NCBI GenBank assembly: GCA_028095005.1
Contig: CM051460.1
Span: 64,891,676-64,955,675, forward strand
Direction of reading: 5' to 3'
Length of the DNA: 64,000 nt
DNA from: Rhynchospora pubera
Taxonomy: Eukaryota; Streptophyta; Magnoliopsida; Poales; Cyperaceae
Below, in pieces: positions 59,321-64,000 of this stretch. The notes below the pieces were generated by a model. That model was not told the origin of the DNA, made no database searches, and saw nothing but the letters and a program-made list of their open reading frames with translations. The translations under genes were made by a program, and so were the position numbers. Numbering within the stretch: the stretch's first letter is position 1; each line of letters opens with the position of its first letter.

Positions 59321-59550
59321 ATAGTGTTAGTGTCTATACATGAAAGTCAAACACGACACACCCAAAATTGTACGTGCTGACCTTTGCTACATGTTTCTAC
59401 CAATGACCAATTTAAGGACGGTTCTTTTTACAATGGTACATCTGATGGAATGCAATTTGTCAAACATTTGGTGCGGGCATGTTTTGTGATCTTACGTTTG
59501 GCGTAGTCCTGTTATGAAACGGCTCTGGATTTAAATGAGAAAGTATGCAA

Positions 59551-59620
59551 CCAAAAAAAAAAAAAAAAACAAACAAACAAACAAACAAAACAAAACAAAA
59601 ACAAAAACAAAAACAAAAAG
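59551..59620. repeat. A-rich simple repeat, (CAAA)n to (CAAAAA)n
   Basis: A poly(A) run passes into AAAC and then AAAAAC units. It lies about 100 bp downstream of the BAG gene stop (minus strand). Confidence 0.85.
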
Positions 59621-59719
59621 GCACACTTGGCTGATACAACTCCTACAAGACTTCAATGAGAATTAAAAGTACAAGTATTATTTCCTTTTCACACATTAAT
59701 GGAGATGACATAACCAAGA

Positions 59720-62047
59720 TTAATCAAAGCGCTCCCAATTTTCTGTAACCTGAGTAAAAGATTGTGGCGCATGAGTTTGTGGTGCCTGACCCGAACCAGA
59801 ATCAAATGTCGCCCATTGGGTCGCTACCTCAACAGACCTGCTTTGGTCCAAAAATGGGTTGTTATATCTCGCTTTTAGTGCATCCATTGCCTCTACCATG
59901 TTTTGAATGCGCTTTACCTGAGAGTAAAAATGGAAAATAAAAGAAGAGTATTAAGACATTATGCTGCATTATCAATACGAAAGAGCAATGCAGTTTGAAC
60001 TAATAGTTCTAACAAAACCAATAAGAATGAGCACTGCAAAGCCCAAAAAGAAAATAAGAATGTATATATTTGAACTAATATATACAGTTTGAACTAATAG
60101 TTCAAATATATACAGTTTGAACTAATAGTTCTAACAAAACCAATAAGAATGAGCAATGCAAAGCCCAAAAAGAAAATATGTACATATTTGACGAAAAATT
60201 TGAAAACAATACTTCTTTTTTCCTTTGTACTCTAGCTTCTCCTTCAGCCTCGATGCCATCCAATTTTAGCAACTGGATCATAAGCAGTTCAGTCAGAACT
60301 GTAAATTCTTTCTCATCAACCTTCTTATGCCCGTTCACGGCAGCTTCCAGTGTAGAAACCTAGTAAATATAGTAAAATTAAATCAGAATAATACAATGAA
60401 ATGACCATTCAAAACAATAGAAGATAAGAGTTGCCAAATTAAAATTTTTTCTTATAGATCTCTAAACAAATAAAAATGTTACATATATCCCCTTCTACTA
60501 ATTCATTTTAAATGCGATCCCATCTCAAAATTTGCATTCATATAAAAAACGAAAGAGGGTAATTTTTTGGACTAAGGTATACAATCCCATGTCCTTCTAC
60601 TAATAATATATGTTTGGCGTTTTAAGGGTGGACATAATATCCTATTCTCATGATGTTAATGTTATGCACAATTATCAGGTTTTGAAGCGCTATATATGCT
60701 GATATCAGGTTTGAAGATAAAAGGGAATCCCTTTGTAACATAAAGGTTCAAATGCCCCCAATTTTCATGCCTGAAATATGCCACCATTTTTAAACTTTTG
60801 ATAAGAAGTGTAGCTTTTAGCATGCAGTTATGCACACAGAACACATAACAATTACGATATATTGACTTTGCTTTAATCGAGATCAGGAGCTTGTAAATAT
60901 CCATCTGTAAACTTTTTGTGTGCATGTACAGGATGTAATATAGATCATAAAGACTCTATTTTGTTGGTTTTGAATTAAGAATTTGGTTATTATGGTTTTG
61001 AAAAAATAGAGGTTTGATGAAGGCATTTGACTCCCCCCCCCCCCCCTCACCCATAGCATTAATATAGGAATTCGCATTTGCACATTATGCAACAATTAAT
61101 TTACTATACCAGTATACCTTATCAGCAATCTTGTCAACCTCAGCTCTGACACGTGCAATGGCTTCGCATTCCCGTGCAACCTCTGGGTCCATCTTCTCCT
61201 CCTCGACCACCTGTTCTTGACTTCTGGGAGCTTCTAGAAGAACCAGCCTAGCCATGTCTTTTATTCCAGACATGTGTAATAGTTCACTATCCTCCTTTTC
61301 CTTTCCTCTAAACAACAGCTTTTGATTGGCAGGATCTAACCCAGATTGCTGTGTTAGTACCTTCTTCAGTTCACCTTCAGACCAACACAAATAATAGGGA
61401 AAAGAAACAGTAGTAACTAAATAATACAATTTAGTAATATACAACAATTAATTGCCTCTGTTCTGTGCTGGTGCAGGATTGGTATGATCCATGTATGAGT
61501 AATAGTCGAACACAACTTCTTTTTAATCAGTTTGGTGCATACTTAATTCTGTGTTTAAAATCTGGACTCAACAAGAGCCAAGCTTCCTTCATTACCAGAT
61601 AATGTCTTCTGCATTTTCTATTTTTTAATCTTAGAAAAAAAAGAAGGGAGAAAATTAAACAAAACTACGAGCAAGCATTTCACCAAATACTTTGGTGAAA
61701 TGCATATGTTATTCAACTAGTTGCGAATGCTGGTATCTTTATGTACTGTAGTGGGCAAAGTATTATTAGTACATGAGCAACCACAAGCATTTTGACAAAC
61801 AGCTTGCTATCATGTCATTTATAGCATCATAGTCATACATACTCCTAAATTTATAGCATGAGATGAGATTTGCAAAGGCTGAAACAATACCAATGCTGAA
61901 TTGGGGAGGCACAGAGACATCATACTGCTTGAGCCCATGAGTGACTGAGAGTCTGACAGTGGGCCCCGCATGACAGCCAGCGCCAGCGGGCTCTTGCGAT
62001 TGCGAGCCCGTCAGATTCGGATTCTGAGGCTGAATACCTAGACTCAT
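59720..62047 (-). CDS. BAG-domain Hsp70 co-chaperone with ubiquitin-like domain
   Basis: Four exons in coding order: 62047-61891, 61374-61118, 60359-60213, 59917-59720, all with GT-AG introns and kept frame, giving 252 residues. The start is ATG at 62045-62047 (MSLGIQPQNP). Residues 31-101 form a ubiquitin-like domain (VRLSVTHGLKQYDVSV, QKLLFRGKEKED, KDMARLVLLE). Residues about 119-205 form a three-helix BAG domain (ARVRAEVDKIADKV, LLMIQLLKLDGIEAEGEARV, VKRIQNMVEAMDALK). A Gln/Ser-rich tail ends ENWERFD. Plant BAG1-4 proteins with this layout bind the Hsp70 ATPase domain as nucleotide exchange factors, with roles in stress responses and cell death. This one lacks the N-terminal WEVRPGG-type motif usual in BAG1-4, so it may be a divergent subgroup. 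I cannot assign a number. Confidence 0.93.
59993..60180. repeat. Tandem duplication in BAG intron 3
   Basis: GTTTGAACTAATAGTTC plus the following 'caataagaatgagca' and 'gcaaagcccaaaaagaaaat' occur at 59993-60056 and again at about 60114-60178. Shorter repeats of 'gaactaatag' and 'atatatacagtttg' lie between them. The period is about 121 bp. Confidence 0.85.
61032..61048. repeat. Poly(C) run in BAG intron 2
   Basis: A C-rich run (about 14 consecutive C), unusual in this AT-rich context. Confidence 0.8.
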
Positions 62048-63410
62048 GGCTTCAATTCAATCTTCCAAACTCCAAACTGCTCAAGAGAATTAGAACAAAA
62101 GGAAATATTATTATTATATGGCGATTTTAGATCAGGAACAGGAAGAGAAGAATCAGGATTCAGGAAGGTGGGCGTGTCGGAAGAGGAAAGGTCATTTATG
62201 GTTCGAGAAATGAAACCTGAACTTGGTTTACCAACGTACAGAATAAACCATCTCGTGTACGAATCTTGAAAACGGGGTAAGGTTAGCTGTTTGCTCTTGG
62301 ACTGAGCGCAAGTAGAAAATGTCTAGGGTTGATCAGTTGGGTTCAGGATGTGAGAGTTTGCCTTCTCTGATCTGATGGCAGAGCTACTTTATGGGCCACA
62401 ATTTGACACAAACATTTAATTGTCAAAGAATCAAGCATTAAACTTGGGCCACAAATTTGGGTTACACCGACATGCTATTGGGCTCTGTTTATTACTAATC
62501 TTAATCTGTGGAAGACTGGAAGGAATTTCAAGTTTCATATTTTCAATTCCAGGTTGTTGCATTACGGTGATTACGGTGTTGAGCATATACTATTTTCATT
62601 ACGTTGTTAGCAAAATCATGGTATATCTAACATCATACCGTCAAAAATGAGCATGCTGAATCGTAAACCCAACCTTTAATTGAGGGATAGATTTCAGTGA
62701 GATAATCTGAATTTTTGTGGAGAATACGACAATTTTAATTGAAGATTTAAACTTTAATTTATTATAATTATATTTGTTGTAACTGACCATTTTTCTATTG
62801 AAAAAATAAAGAAGAAAATATTATGAGAGATTGAGGAAATGATATTAATTCGCATTAGTTCTGAACTGCCCCAGTAGAGACCTATATATGTTTTCCATAT
62901 AATAAGGCATATAGTAATGTAACCGATAGGTACACTCGGTTAATTAGATGTATTTAATACAAAGAATATTGGAATAATAATCCGATTCGGATCCAACATA
63001 AATTGGTAAAGATATACACATTGGATGGATTGTAAGTTGCTCCACTAGCTGACATATATCATATATGAAGCTTGTGTTATTCAGATTGTTATCTACTTCA
63101 CATTTGAAAGTGAAAAAAAAAATAAAAGAAAAAAAAAATTGTAGAGAAGAATTCAATTTTTTTTTAAAAAAAAAAAAAGAGAAAAGCTTTGTTAATTGAC
63201 CTCTATATCAAACAAACAGCTCTGAGTTGTTACTGATGTATTCCGTATCTACTTTAAAATTGAGAAAATCGATTTTTCCTTAAAATAGAGGTGGATGGAT
63301 AACATTCTTTATATTAGGTTTTTTATTCTCTTACTAGCTAGGTTCCCTAACCTGCTTAATAGAATTGTTGTTCGCAATAATGAAGTATTTTCTTTGTTTA
63401 ATTAAATAAG
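62048..63410. other. BAG upstream region and AT-rich spacer
   Basis: The first few hundred bases are promoter and leader of the minus-strand BAG gene. The rest is AT-rich with poly(A) runs near 63115-63180. No further gene seen. Confidence 0.4.
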
Positions 63411-63436
63411 ATATATATATATATATATATATATAT
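63411..63436. repeat. (AT)n run, left of the fold-back MITE
   Basis: A pure alternating AT tract; it continues on the other side of the inserted MITE. Confidence 0.9.
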
Positions 63437-63837
63437 GAGTTTTGCTATGGTGAGTTGTAACTCACCAAAGCGTCCGTGAGTCGGGCTCAAAATTCTAAAA
63501 TTTACTTCAAAATAACCGATCCAAACCGTCTAATATGATCTCCCTATTGAAATCTCCATGCAGACCAAATTTTATATTTTTTTTAAATTTTTAAGTATTT
63601 ATTTCAAATTTTTAAATACTGCTGTTTTTTAACGTTTCAGAACTAATTAGATTAATGATTTTCTAAAATTTCAAAAAAATACTTAAAAATTTAGAAAAAA
63701 TATTAAATTTGATCTGCATGGAGATTTTAATAGGGAGATCGTATTAGACGGTTTGGATCGGTCATTTTGAACTAAATTTCGGAATTTTGAGCGCGACTCA
63801 CGGACGCTTTGGTGAGTTACAACTCACCATAACAAAG

Positions 63838-63840
<3 letters not shown>
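63437..63840. mobile_element. Fold-back MITE inserted in an (AT)n run, 404 bp
   Basis: The left arm GAGTTTTGCTATGGTGAGTT and right arm AACTCACCATAACAAAGCTC are inverted copies, and pairing continues through 'ccgatccaaaccgtctaata', 'gatctccctattgaaatctc' and 'catgcagaccaaattt'. The (AT)n flanks on both sides would hide a 9-10-bp duplication. The GAG...CTC ends and the 'gatccaaaccgt' subterminal word tie it to 13963, 29631 and 31048. Confidence 0.9.

Positions 63841-63878
<38 letters not shown>
63841..63878. repeat. (AT)n run, right of the fold-back MITE
   Basis: About 38 bp of alternating AT. Confidence 0.9.
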
Positions 63879-63881
<3 letters not shown>

Positions 63882-64000
63882 TCCAATCAAATTTAGAAAT
63901 TATGTTATGATCCAACTTGTTACTCATCAGCACACAACAATGAGATGGGCTAAAATCAGCCACGACTGACGGATGCAACCGTCAGCTACGATCAAATCTC

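Noticed and set aside
1..64000. CRISPR arrays, rRNA and tRNA genes
   Set aside because: No regularly spaced short repeats with unique spacers and no rRNA or cloverleaf-type sequences were noticed. The initiator-Met tRNA similarity at 10416 and 55397 is the retroelement primer site only.

Overview
The window is nuclear DNA from a flowering plant, most likely a eudicot. The signs are long AT-rich introns with GT-AG borders, Ty1/copia elements primed by initiator-Met tRNA, many small MITEs, and plant-type clathrin, DEG9-like protease and BAG genes. No rRNA, tRNA, CRISPR array or prokaryotic operon was seen.

Layout. 1-1231 (minus) is the end of a retroelement polyprotein fragment with one in-frame stop, followed by a 1.3 kb tandem-repeat block (1720-3035) and unassigned repeat-like DNA. 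5725-10726 (minus) is a full-length Ty1/copia element with LTRs that look identical by eye and a 5-bp target duplication. 10732-15100 is non-genic and contains a fold-back MITE. 15489-28370 (plus) is a complete clathrin heavy chain gene: 30 coding exons that I joined by eye give 1708 residues. Its introns carry two very short SINE tails with perfect or near-perfect target duplications and one Tourist-like MITE. 29.2-32.1 kb is a MITE-rich spacer. 32932-38352 (minus) is an 11-exon DEG9-like serine protease gene of 579 residues with one GC-AG intron. 38.4-46.7 kb is AT-rich spacer with several MITEs and an F-box gene fragment. 46719-49795 is a 3.08 kb solo LTR. 50875-55684 (minus) is a second, older and inactivated Ty1/copia element. 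56-58 kb may hold a small spliced transcript. 59720-62047 (minus) is a 4-exon BAG co-chaperone gene of 252 residues. The window ends in a fold-back MITE lying inside an (AT)n run.

The three intact host genes act in unrelated processes: vesicle coat formation, proteolysis and Hsp70 co-chaperoning. There is no sign of a gene cluster. The most informative content is the transposon record: target duplications bound at least seven insertions, and three MITE families can be defined inside the window. I did not find convincing evidence for a new biological system. The best leads are a fold-back MITE group sharing GAG...CTC ends and a common subterminal motif, the 49-bp SINE-tail insertion, and a possible missing 5' exon of the protease gene.
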